From an uncultured Eubacteriales bacterium (GTDB lineage Bacteria; Bacillota; Clostridia; Oscillospirales; CAG-272), in contig URCP01000021.1 of assembly GCA_900546315.1 (NCBI GenBank), positions 1 through 37,813 on the forward strand: a stretch of DNA of 37,813 nucleotides. Reading direction: 5' to 3'. Under the pieces are notes generated by a model. It was not told the origin of the DNA. It searched no databases and saw nothing but the letters and a program-made list of their open reading frames with translations. Positions 15,881-23,627 of the stretch are shown piece by piece (position 1 is the stretch's first letter; every line of letters begins with the position of its first letter). Position numbers and translations under genes: made by a program.

Positions 15881-17014
15881 ATGTCAGTTCAGGGAATAAT
15901 TTTTTCGAATCTGCACGATAAGAACATACCGGAGCTCACCCTCAGGCGCACGATGGCGTCGGTCCCGTACGCGGGAAGATATCGACTCATCGACTTCGCA
16001 CTGTCGAACATGGTCAATTCCGGCATCACATCGGTGAGCGTCATAACTCACTATAATTACCAGTCTCTGATGGACCACATCGGAGCCGGAAAGGACTGGG
16101 ACCTCGCGAGACGTTCCGGCGGTATCAAGATTCTTCCGCCTTACATGACGGCTTACGCTAACCAGTCGAACGCTCTCTACAATTCCCGCATGGAGGCTCT
16201 GAAGAGCGTCAATTACTCGGTCAGCCGCTTCACGTCGGATTATGTCGTTCTCTCTGACTGCGACGTCATCTGCAACGTCGACCTCAACGACATGATAAAC
16301 GACCACATCGAGAACAACGCCGACATAACGATAGCGGTCAAGCGCGTCCTGTTAAACAAGGACGCCGCGTCGAGAAACGTCATCATAGACGCCGACCCGG
16401 AGGGAAGGATAGTCGACATAAACCCCTATCCGACGAACGTCACCGGCTACCGCGACATAGACCTCAATATTCTCGTCATCAACCGCGACTATCTCCAGAG
16501 CGTGGTGGTCGACGCGATAGCGCACGGCTACACGAGCTTCAACCGCGACGTCATAGCCCGCAACACGGCGAGACGCAATTTCAGAATCTACAAGTACGAC
16601 GGGTATTTCGCGAATATAGGCTCGCTCGCCGATTACTACAGCCATTCCATGGAGCTTCTCGGCACGCCGGAGAACCGCGACGAGATCTTCGGCATAAAGA
16701 CCCGCCCGATCTACACGAAAGTCCGCAACTCCGCCCCGACGAGATACGCCGAGTCTTCTGTCGTCAAGAATTCGCTTGTGGCGGACGGCTGCATAATCGA
16801 CGGCACGGTCGAGAACTCGATAATATTCAGAGGAGTCAAGATAAGCCGCGGCGCGACGGTCAAGAACTCGATACTTTTCCAGGACACAGTTATCGGCGAG
16901 AACGTCTTCCTGAACTGCGTCATAACCGACAAGAACGTCGTCATCCGCGACGGAAGGATACTCTCGGGTCACGAGACGCTGCCGTTCTTCGTTGAGAAAA
17001 ACCGTCTTGTATAA
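15881..17014 (+). CDS. glgD: GlgD, regulatory homologue of ADP-glucose pyrophosphorylase
   Basis: A 377-residue paralogue of GlgC that in Firmicutes raises the activity or affinity of the GlgC partner. It keeps the overall order (YRLIDFALSNMVNSGIT, LPPYMTAYANQSNALYNS, DYVVLSDCDVICNVD and a C-terminal beta-helix), but the Gly-rich nucleotide loop of GlgC is replaced by IIFSNLHDKNIPEL, so it should not be catalytic by itself. The ATG at 15881 is chosen because AAAGGA lies 8 bases before it; an in-frame TTG at 15875 would be only 2 bases from the same site. It sits between glgC and glgA with short gaps of 18 and 22 bases. Confidence 0.94.
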   Translation: MSVQGIIFSNLHDKNIPELTLRRTMASVPYAGRYRLIDFALSNMVNSGITSVSVITHYNYQSLMDHIGAGKDWDLARRSGGIKILPPYMTAYANQSNALYNSRMEALKSVNYSVSRFTSDYVVLSDCDVICNVDLNDMINDHIENNADITIAVKRVLLNKDAASRNVIIDADPEGRIVDINPYPTNVTGYRDIDLNILVINRDYLQSVVVDAIAHGYTSFNRDVIARNTARRNFRIYKYDGYFANIGSLADYYSHSMELLGTPENRDEIFGIKTRPIYTKVRNSAPTRYAESSVVKNSLVADGCIIDGTVENSIIFRGVKISRGATVKNSILFQDTVIGENVFLNCVITDKNVVIRDGRILSGHETLPFFVEKNRLV

Positions 17015-17036
17015 AACCGGAGAAAGGAAAAAGGAC

Positions 17037-18470
17037 ATGAAAAAGATACTTTTCGTCGGCTCCGAGGCTATTCCGTTCGCGGCGACCGGCGGACTTGCCG
17101 ACGTGCTGGGTTCGCTTCCGGCGGCTCTTATGCGTGAGGATCCGGAGCTTGACGTCCGGGTCGTGATACCTATGTATCAGGTCGTATCCGAAAAATACAA
17201 GGAGAAATCCCGCCTCGTCTCCGAGTTCACCGTGCAGCTCGCGTGGAGGCGCCAGTACTGCGGCGTGTGGGAATACAGGCTCGGAAACGTCACCTACTAC
17301 TTCATCGACAACGAGTACTACTTCAAGCGCCCGTCGCTCTACGGCAGCTATGACGACGGCGAGAGATACGCTTACTTCTGCAAGGCGGTCATGGAGATGA
17401 TGCCGCACATAGATTTCTTCCCGGATATACTTCACTGCCACGACTGGCAGAGCGCGCTGTGCGTCATATACCTCTCCCGCAAGTACAAGTATCTCGAGGC
17501 TTACTCGAAGATGAAGTCGGTCTACACGATTCACAATATCGACTATCAGGGAATATACGGCTTTGACATTCTCGGCGACATCTTCTGCCTTGACTCCTGG
17601 GACAGATACGTCGTTGAGTACGACGGGTGCATCAACCTGACAAAAGGCGCGATTGTCTGCTGCGACCGCCTGACGACGGTCAGCCCGCGCTATGCCGAGG
17701 AGATTCAGACAGAGTATTTCTCGAGCGGACTGCATCATATCCTGAAAATGTACAGGGACAAGGTCTGCGGCATAATAAACGGAATCGACACCGACCGCTA
17801 CAACCCGGCGTCTGACAAGACAATAACGAAGACCTTCAGCGCCGCGGATATCTCTGGCAAGGCGGCGGACAAAGCGGATCTCCAGAGGATATTCGGACTG
17901 CCGGAAAAGCCGGACGTGCCGGTCGTCGCGATGGTCTCCCGTCTCGCGTCGCACAAGGGCTTCGATCTTGTCAGGCGTGTCGCGGATGAGCTTCTTGACA
18001 CCGAGAACGTGCAGTTCGTGCTTCTCGGGACGGGCGAGAGCGAGCTCGAGGACTTCTTCTCCGGGCTCTCTGAGCGGCACCGCGGCAAGTGCGGGGTAAT
18101 GCTCGCCTACGACGGACGGCTCGCGAAGCAGATCTACGCGGGGGCTGACATATTCCTCATGCCGTCGAAATCCGAGCCGTGCGGTCTCTCGCAGATGATA
18201 GCGTCCCGCTACGGAGCCGTGCCGGTCGTCAGGGAGGTCGGAGGGCTCTGTGACACGATAAAGCCGTACAATCCGGAGACAGGAGAGGGCAACGGCTTCA
18301 CCTTCGTCACCTACAACGCGCACGATATGCTCGACGCGATACGCCGCTCGGTTAAACTCTACAACAATAAAACGCAGTGGGAGCATCTTGTGTCGAACGC
18401 CATGAACATGGACTTCTCGTGGAACGCTTCGGCAAAGAAATACATTGAGATGTACGAGTCTCTCAGATAA
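17037..18470 (+). CDS. glgA: Glycogen synthase (ADP-glucose type, GT5)
   Basis: Transfers glucose from ADP-glucose to growing alpha-1,4 chains. The 477-residue protein has the two Rossmann-like domains of GT-B enzymes: FVGSEAIPFAATGGLADVLGSLP at the N-terminus (here in part: GSEAIPFAATGGLADVLG), LHCHDWQSAL, VYTIHNIDYQGIYG, GIINGIDTDRYNP, and SEPCGLSQMIASRYGAVPVV with a following GGL. The lysine of the E. coli KTGGLADV loop, which contacts ADP-glucose, is alanine here (ATGG), a variant also common in clostridial GlgA. The start is the ATG at 17037 after AGAAAGGAAAAAGG; the longer in-frame option from 16992 overlaps glgD and has no support. Confidence 0.95.
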   Translation: MKKILFVGSEAIPFAATGGLADVLGSLPAALMREDPELDVRVVIPMYQVVSEKYKEKSRLVSEFTVQLAWRRQYCGVWEYRLGNVTYYFIDNEYYFKRPSLYGSYDDGERYAYFCKAVMEMMPHIDFFPDILHCHDWQSALCVIYLSRKYKYLEAYSKMKSVYTIHNIDYQGIYGFDILGDIFCLDSWDRYVVEYDGCINLTKGAIVCCDRLTTVSPRYAEEIQTEYFSSGLHHILKMYRDKVCGIINGIDTDRYNPASDKTITKTFSAADISGKAADKADLQRIFGLPEKPDVPVVAMVSRLASHKGFDLVRRVADELLDTENVQFVLLGTGESELEDFFSGLSERHRGKCGVMLAYDGRLAKQIYAGADIFLMPSKSEPCGLSQMIASRYGAVPVVREVGGLCDTIKPYNPETGEGNGFTFVTYNAHDMLDAIRRSVKLYNNKTQWEHLVSNAMNMDFSWNASAKKYIEMYESLR

Positions 18471-18501
18471 ACAGGAACAGAAACAGGAAAAGAAAAGAAC
18501 C

Positions 18502-18518
18502 TCCGGGAAACGCCCGGA
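18502..18518 (+). other. Intercistronic hairpin between glgA and glgP
   Basis: TCCGGG (18502-18507) pairs with CCCGGA (18513-18518) around a 5-base loop, in an otherwise purine-rich 76-base gap. There is no U-tract, so it is more likely a processing or mRNA-stability element than a terminator. Confidence 0.35.
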
Positions 18519-18546
18519 AAGGCATTAAGCAAAGGAACTGGTATAA

Positions 18547-20979
18547 ATGAACACAAACATGACAAAAGAACAGGTAAGCGCCGCTATAACCTCAAAGCTC
18601 GCGCGTTACTTCGGCACGACGCCGGACGACGCGAACCCGGAGCAGATGTATAAGGCGGTGGTTCTGACCGTCAAGGACATCCTGACCCAGAAGAGGTCGG
18701 ACTTCAAGCTCGACACGAAGAAGCAGAGGGGAAAGAAGATATACTATCTCTGCATGGAGTTCCTCGTCGGGCGCTCACTGAAGAACAACCTGAACAACCT
18801 CGGCGTCGCCGGCGCTTACGGGCAGGCGCTCGCGGACATGGGCTTCTCGCTCGACGAGATATACCCGCTCGAGCCGGATCCGGGTCTCGGAAACGGCGGT
18901 CTCGGACGTCTCGCGGCGTGCTTCATGGACGCTCTCACAACTCTTGATTATCCGGCGACCGGGTTCTCGATACTGTATGAGTACGGTCTCTTCAAGCAGA
19001 GAATAGTAGACGGCGACCAGATCGAGCTTCCGGACATATGGATGCCCGAGGGCGACGTGTGGCTCGTGCCGCGCACCGACAAGACCTTTTCGGTCACCTT
19101 CGGCGGAAAGCTCAACGAGAAGTGGGAGAACGGTCACTGCGACGTGACGGTGGACAATCCCGACGTCGTTCAGGCGGTCCCGTACGACATGATGATCTCC
19201 GGCGCGGACTCGAAGGCGGTCAATATTCTCCGTCTCTGGAAGGCGTGCGACCCTATGAACTTCAACATGAACCTCTTCTCTCAGGGACAGTACGTCAAGG
19301 CGATGGAGGAGGACACGAACGCCGAGATTATCTCGAAAGTTCTATATCCGTCGGACAACTACACCGAGGGCAAGTATCTGAGGCTTTCACAGCAGTATTT
19401 CCTCGTGTCGGCGTCGCTTCAGTCTATAATCGCGGATCACCTCGCCTCTTACGGCTCTCTGTCGAACTTTGCCGAGAAGGTCGCGATACACATAAACGAC
19501 ACTCACCCGGCGATGGTCATTCCGGAGCTCATGCGCATACTCATCGACAACTACTCCTACGGCTGGGACGACGCGTGGAACCTCGTCACCTCGACTGTGT
19601 CCTACACGAACCACACTGTCATGCCGGAGGCGCTTGAGACATGGAACGAGGACCTGTTCAGGCTGAAGCTGCCGCGCATCTATCAGATCATCTGCGAGAT
19701 CAACCGCCGCTTCTGCGCCGAGCTGTGGACGGCTTACCCGGGCGACTGGGACAGGATATCGAGGATGGCGGTCGTCGCTTATGACCAGATACGCATGGCG
19801 AACCTGTCGGTCGTCGGCTCGCACACGGTGAACGGCGTCTCGAAGCTGCATTCCGAGATCCTGAAAAAGACGATATTCCACGACTTCTACAAGCACACGC
19901 CCGGAAAGTTCACGAACGTCACGAACGGCATCGCTCACCGCCGCTGGCTCTGCTACTCGAATCCTCAGCTGACCGCGCTCATCGACGAGTGCATAGGCGA
20001 CGCGTGGCACAAGCAGCCGGAGCGGCTCGAGAGCTTCGCGAGATTCGCCGACGACGCGTCGGTGCTCCAGCGCATCGAGAAGATAAAGCGCGCGAACAAG
20101 GTCAACTTCGCGATCTATACCGAGGAGAAGACCGGCATAAAGCTCGACCCTGATTCCGTATTCGACGTGCAGATAAAGCGTATGCACGAGTACAAGAGAC
20201 AGCTTCTCAATGCGCTCAGGATCATAAGCCTGTACGTTCAGTTAAAGGAGAACCCCGACCTCGATATCACCCCGCAGACCTTCATATTCGGCGCTAAGGC
20301 GGCTCCGGGTTACTATATGGCGAAGAACATCATAAAGCTCATCTGCTATATCAGCGCGGACATCGAGAAGAACCCGAAGATACGCGAGAAGCTGCGCGTC
20401 ATATTCATGGAGGACTACAACGTCAGCCTCGCCGAGGTCCTTATCCCGGCGGCGGACATAAGCGAGCAGATATCTCTCGCGGGCAAGGAAGCGAGCGGAA
20501 CCGGCTGTATGAAGCTGATGGCGAACGGAGCCGTAACAATCGGAACGATGGACGGCGCGAACGTCGAGATGTACGAGCACCTCGGCGCGGACAACATCTA
20601 TATCTTCGGTCTCACGACAGAGGAGGTCGACGACCTCTGGAAGCGCGGCTATTACGCGACCTCGTACTATCTCAAGAGCGAGAAGCTGAGGACGGCGGTC
20701 GACGCTCTCGACGCGGGCTTCAACGGAAGATCGTTCGGCGACATGAAGCAGTATCTCGTGAACCCGCAGTACGCTCACGGCGTGGCTGACCCGTATATGT
20801 GCCTCGCTGACTTCGATTCCTACACGAGCGTTCATGACGCGATGCTCCGCGACTACTCGGACAAGAAGAAGTGGGAACGTATGTCGCTCATAAACACGGC
20901 TAAGGCGGGCTACTTCTCCGCCGACCGCTCGATACGCGAGTACGCCGACAATATCTGGCATATAAGACCGATAAAGTGA
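18547..20979 (+). CDS. glgP: Glycogen/starch/alpha-glucan phosphorylase
   Basis: Releases glucose-1-phosphate from the non-reducing ends of glycogen using phosphate and pyridoxal phosphate. The 810-residue length is normal for the GT35 family. Characteristic blocks are YLCMEFLVGRSLKNNL, DPGLGNGGLGRLAACFMDAL, HINDTHPAMVIPELMR, SYTNHTVMPEALE, FDVQIKRMHEYKRQLLN and the PLP site EASGTGCMKLMANGAVTIGT, in which K656 is the Schiff-base lysine. It contains no N-terminal extension of the allosteric animal type. It ends one base before the next GH13 gene, which can supply debranched linear chains, so the pair forms the breakdown arm of the cluster. Confidence 0.96.
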   Translation: MNTNMTKEQVSAAITSKLARYFGTTPDDANPEQMYKAVVLTVKDILTQKRSDFKLDTKKQRGKKIYYLCMEFLVGRSLKNNLNNLGVAGAYGQALADMGFSLDEIYPLEPDPGLGNGGLGRLAACFMDALTTLDYPATGFSILYEYGLFKQRIVDGDQIELPDIWMPEGDVWLVPRTDKTFSVTFGGKLNEKWENGHCDVTVDNPDVVQAVPYDMMISGADSKAVNILRLWKACDPMNFNMNLFSQGQYVKAMEEDTNAEIISKVLYPSDNYTEGKYLRLSQQYFLVSASLQSIIADHLASYGSLSNFAEKVAIHINDTHPAMVIPELMRILIDNYSYGWDDAWNLVTSTVSYTNHTVMPEALETWNEDLFRLKLPRIYQIICEINRRFCAELWTAYPGDWDRISRMAVVAYDQIRMANLSVVGSHTVNGVSKLHSEILKKTIFHDFYKHTPGKFTNVTNGIAHRRWLCYSNPQLTALIDECIGDAWHKQPERLESFARFADDASVLQRIEKIKRANKVNFAIYTEEKTGIKLDPDSVFDVQIKRMHEYKRQLLNALRIISLYVQLKENPDLDITPQTFIFGAKAAPGYYMAKNIIKLICYISADIEKNPKIREKLRVIFMEDYNVSLAEVLIPAADISEQISLAGKEASGTGCMKLMANGAVTIGTMDGANVEMYEHLGADNIYIFGLTTEEVDDLWKRGYYATSYYLKSEKLRTAVDALDAGFNGRSFGDMKQYLVNPQYAHGVADPYMCLADFDSYTSVHDAMLRDYSDKKKWERMSLINTAKAGYFSADRSIREYADNIWHIRPIK

Positions 20980-20980
20980 G

Positions 20981-22939
20981 ATGAACGCGTTTTCGGACAT
21001 TGACGCTCTTATCCGGTGCGGGGCGAGGGTTTCGCTTTCTCTCGCCCGGCGGGACGGGGGTTCTGTCGGGTTCATGGGGCGGGACGCTTATCCGTTCGGG
21101 ACTGTGCTCGATTTCACGGTTTGTGTGCCGCGGGCGTTCTCGGTTGATTCGGTCGTCATGCGGCTTTACCGGGACGACGATATGTCAAGGCGGGAGCTTC
21201 CGCTGACACTGTCGGGTTTCGGGGATTCCGCGGATATTTACTCGTGCCCGGTCGATACCGGTGAGATATGCCTTGACGGGAGCGGACTGTTCTACTATGA
21301 CTTTGAGCTGACGACGCCGCTCGGAAAGGTCAGGACAAATCAGGACGGGAGTGTCACGGACGGCTCGCCGGACAGCCGGCAGCTTCTGGTTTACCCGAAG
21401 GATTACACCGTACCGGAGCGTTTCGCGGGCGGCATGATGTACCAGATATTCCCTGACAGGTTCGCGACAGGCGGGAAGAGATATACTTCGCGTGAGGAGC
21501 TGACCTTCATCGGCGGACAGAAGCGTATCATAAACCCCGACTGGGAGACCGGCGTCCCCGAATACGCCGGGAAGCCCGGAGACGAGCTCGACAACAACGA
21601 GTTCTTCGGCGGAAGCATTCAGGGCATCATCGACAATTTCGACTATATAAAATCCCTCGGCGTGCGGACAATCTACCTGAACCCGATATTTGAGGCGGCG
21701 TCGAACCATCGCTATGACACCGGCGATTACATGAAGATTGACCCGCTCCTCGGCGACACTGACGCTTTTGAGGAGCTGTGCGCCAAAGCGAAGGAAAAAG
21801 ATATGCTCGTGATACTCGACGGCGTGTTCGGGCACACGGGCGCTGACAGCGTGTATTTCAACAGGTTCGGGAACTACCCCGGAAAGGGCGCTTATCAGTC
21901 GGAAAGCTCAGACTACAGCGAATGGTACGATTTCAGGCGCTGGCCGGACGACTACAGGTGCTGGTGGGGCGTGAAGATTCTGCCGCAGACAAGAACCGCG
22001 GACGAGAGCTTTGTCGGCTTCATATGCGGAAAGGACGATACTGACGGCGTTGTCGGAAACTGGCTGAATCACGGCGCGGGAGGATGGCGTCTCGACGTTG
22101 CGGACGAGCTGTCGGACAAGCTCCTCTCGGAGATCAGGAAGAGCGCGAAACGCGCCGACCCGGAAGCGATAATAATCGGCGAGGTCTGGGAGGACGCGTC
22201 GAACAAGGTCGCGTACTCGGAAAGGCGTAAGTATTTCCGCGGCGGACAGCTTGATTCCGTGATGAACTATCCACTTAAGGACGGCGTCACAGACTATGTC
22301 ATGAGCGGCGACAAAACGCGGCTGTACGAGGTTCTGACGACAATTTACCCGCACTATCCGGAGATGGTCGGGCACGTGCTGATGAACTTCCTCGGAACGC
22401 ATGACACTGAGCGGATTCTGACTGTTCTCGCGGGCGTCGGTGCTGAGCGGATGACAAACGCCGAGCTTGCGGTTTACAGACTGCCTGACGACAAGAGAGA
22501 ACTCGCGGAGAACAGACTGCGGCTCGCCTGGGCGATACTCTGCGCGCTTCCCGGTATGCCGTGCGTCTACTACGGCGACGAGAGGGGTATGGAGGGCGGA
22601 CGCGACCCGTTCAACCGTATGCCTTTCGTGAGGAGCGAGACGCCGCTCACCGACTTCTACCGCGAGGCGGGGCGGGTGAGAAACGGAAATCCGGCGCTTC
22701 TGCATGGCGATATCTCACTCCCCGAAACCGGCGATATGTCACAGATACTGATAGTCAGACGATATAACAGCGACGTGACAGCCGTTGCCGCCAATATGTC
22801 GGACAGACCTTGGGATATCGAGACCGGGCGCGGGGGTGAAGTATTGTTGTCTGCATGCGTAGAAAATACTGCCCGCGTTGTGATAAGCGATAACTATGTC
22901 ACGATTCCTCCGCGCTCCGTTGTCTATATCGGACTATGA
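20981..22939 (+). CDS. GH13 alpha-glucan hydrolase, neopullulanase/maltodextrinase type
   Basis: A 652-residue cytoplasmic GH13 enzyme. An N-terminal beta-rich domain (about 1-130) precedes the barrel, with MMYQIFPDRFATG, GVRTIYLNPIFEAASNHRYDTGDY and VILDGVFGHTGADS. Catalytic residues are D372 (GGWRLDVADEL), E401 (IIGEVWEDA) and D475 (FLGTHDTER). The long insertion around 165-205 and the N-terminal domain resemble neopullulanase or cyclomaltodextrinase-type enzymes, which cut maltodextrins and pullulan-like bonds; a type I pullulanase is less likely because the YNWGYDP motif is absent. The ATG lies one base after the glgP stop with no good ribosome site, so translation probably depends on ribosomes finishing glgP. 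In the cluster it would trim or debranch limit dextrins. Confidence 0.85.
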   Translation: MNAFSDIDALIRCGARVSLSLARRDGGSVGFMGRDAYPFGTVLDFTVCVPRAFSVDSVVMRLYRDDDMSRRELPLTLSGFGDSADIYSCPVDTGEICLDGSGLFYYDFELTTPLGKVRTNQDGSVTDGSPDSRQLLVYPKDYTVPERFAGGMMYQIFPDRFATGGKRYTSREELTFIGGQKRIINPDWETGVPEYAGKPGDELDNNEFFGGSIQGIIDNFDYIKSLGVRTIYLNPIFEAASNHRYDTGDYMKIDPLLGDTDAFEELCAKAKEKDMLVILDGVFGHTGADSVYFNRFGNYPGKGAYQSESSDYSEWYDFRRWPDDYRCWWGVKILPQTRTADESFVGFICGKDDTDGVVGNWLNHGAGGWRLDVADELSDKLLSEIRKSAKRADPEAIIIGEVWEDASNKVAYSERRKYFRGGQLDSVMNYPLKDGVTDYVMSGDKTRLYEVLTTIYPHYPEMVGHVLMNFLGTHDTERILTVLAGVGAERMTNAELAVYRLPDDKRELAENRLRLAWAILCALPGMPCVYYGDERGMEGGRDPFNRMPFVRSETPLTDFYREAGRVRNGNPALLHGDISLPETGDMSQILIVRRYNSDVTAVAANMSDRPWDIETGRGGEVLLSACVENTARVVISDNYVTIPPRSVVYIGL

Positions 22940-23013
22940 TCTTGTTATATCACACAAAAATAATCTCTCAAACTGTGAAAGCCTACAAAGTTTCGGAAAT
23001 TTGCGGTATGTGC

Positions 23014-23042
23014 TTCAAAAATCGCCCGGTTTGTGGTATAAT
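23014..23042 (+). promoter_or_regulatory. Promoter of the flavodoxin-like gene
   Basis: TTCAAA (23014-23019) and TATAAT (23037-23042) are separated by 17 bases, in the 175-base gap after the glycogen cluster. Confidence 0.6.
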
Positions 23043-23114
23043 TGATATCGGAAAAGTTCGCCTATCGGTGAAAAGCCGTGAGGGAATAATAATACTGAAT
23101 GGAGATAACTCATT

Positions 23115-23534
23115 ATGAAGATGCGTGTTCTTTATTACACGAACAAGGCAAAGCTCAAGAATATCGCGGGTATCATCACCGATAACTACGCGACCGAGAA
23201 GGTCAACTGCATGGATAAGATCCCTCCGGCGTATTCCTGCGATAAGGAGAGACTTGTCGTCATGATCGTCTCGGTGTCGAAGGACCCGGACAACGCTCTC
23301 GTTCTGTTCTGCAAGGAGCTGACGAAGCAGAGAGCCGCTAACGTCGCGTTTCTGGTCGACGGTTCGGCTGACGGAGCGAAGGTGCTGATCGACGCCGTGA
23401 AGAGCGCGGGCGCCAACGCGATTGAGGACGTCCTCTACATCAAGGGCGGACTTCCGTTCCTCGGCGGAGTCAAGGACGACGAGAAGAAGAACGTCACCGA
23501 GTGGATGGACAAGATCACCGCTAATCTTCAGTAA
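23115..23534 (+). CDS. Small flavodoxin-like protein, function unknown
   Basis: A 139-residue soluble protein. It opens with a hydrophobic strand and a loop, MRVLYYTNKAKLKNIAGIIT, here noted as VLYYTNKAKLKNIAG, at the place of the FMN phosphate loop of flavodoxins. It continues with the alternating pattern VVMIVSVSKDP, NVAFLVDGSADGAKVLIDAVKSAG and DVLYIKGGLPFLGG, consistent with a five-stranded flavodoxin fold. The phosphate loop lacks the usual T/S-x-T-G-N-T, so FMN binding is uncertain. It could equally be a divergent flavodoxin-fold regulator. It has its own promoter and is followed by a branched terminator. No redox partner is encoded nearby. Confidence 0.5.
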   Translation: MKMRVLYYTNKAKLKNIAGIITDNYATEKVNCMDKIPPAYSCDKERLVVMIVSVSKDPDNALVLFCKELTKQRAANVAFLVDGSADGAKVLIDAVKSAGANAIEDVLYIKGGLPFLGGVKDDEKKNVTEWMDKITANLQ

Positions 23535-23541
23535 GTGAAAT

Positions 23542-23604
23542 AAGAGTGCGCAGGTAATGAAGGGAAACCTGATGACGGCTTTCCGGAGACCCGCGCTCTT
23601 TTTA
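23542..23604 (+). terminator. Branched (three-helix) terminator
   Basis: AAGAGTGCG (23542-23550) pairs with CGCGCTCTT (23592-23600), followed by TTTAT. The large interior itself holds two small hairpins: CAGGT with ACCTG (23551-23555 and 23567-23571), and CGG with CCG (23576-23578 and 23583-23585). A terminator with a three-way junction is unusual but the closing stem and U-tract are clear. Confidence 0.65.
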
Positions 23605-23627
23605 TAGTACAGAAAGGAAACACAGAT

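Noticed and set aside
16941..18386. A 481-codon minus-strand frame across glgA (and similar ones at 13589-14605, 10945-12144 and 19387-20187)
   Set aside because: Antisense shadows of well-recognised glg and recQ genes, without ribosome sites or family motifs.
23551..23600. Superficial resemblance to cobalamin or fluoride riboswitch motifs (AAGGGAA, TGATGAC, ACCCGC)
   Set aside because: The segments are too short, wrongly spaced and lack the conserved core helices; the gene downstream is a rhamnosidase. A branched terminator explains the region better.
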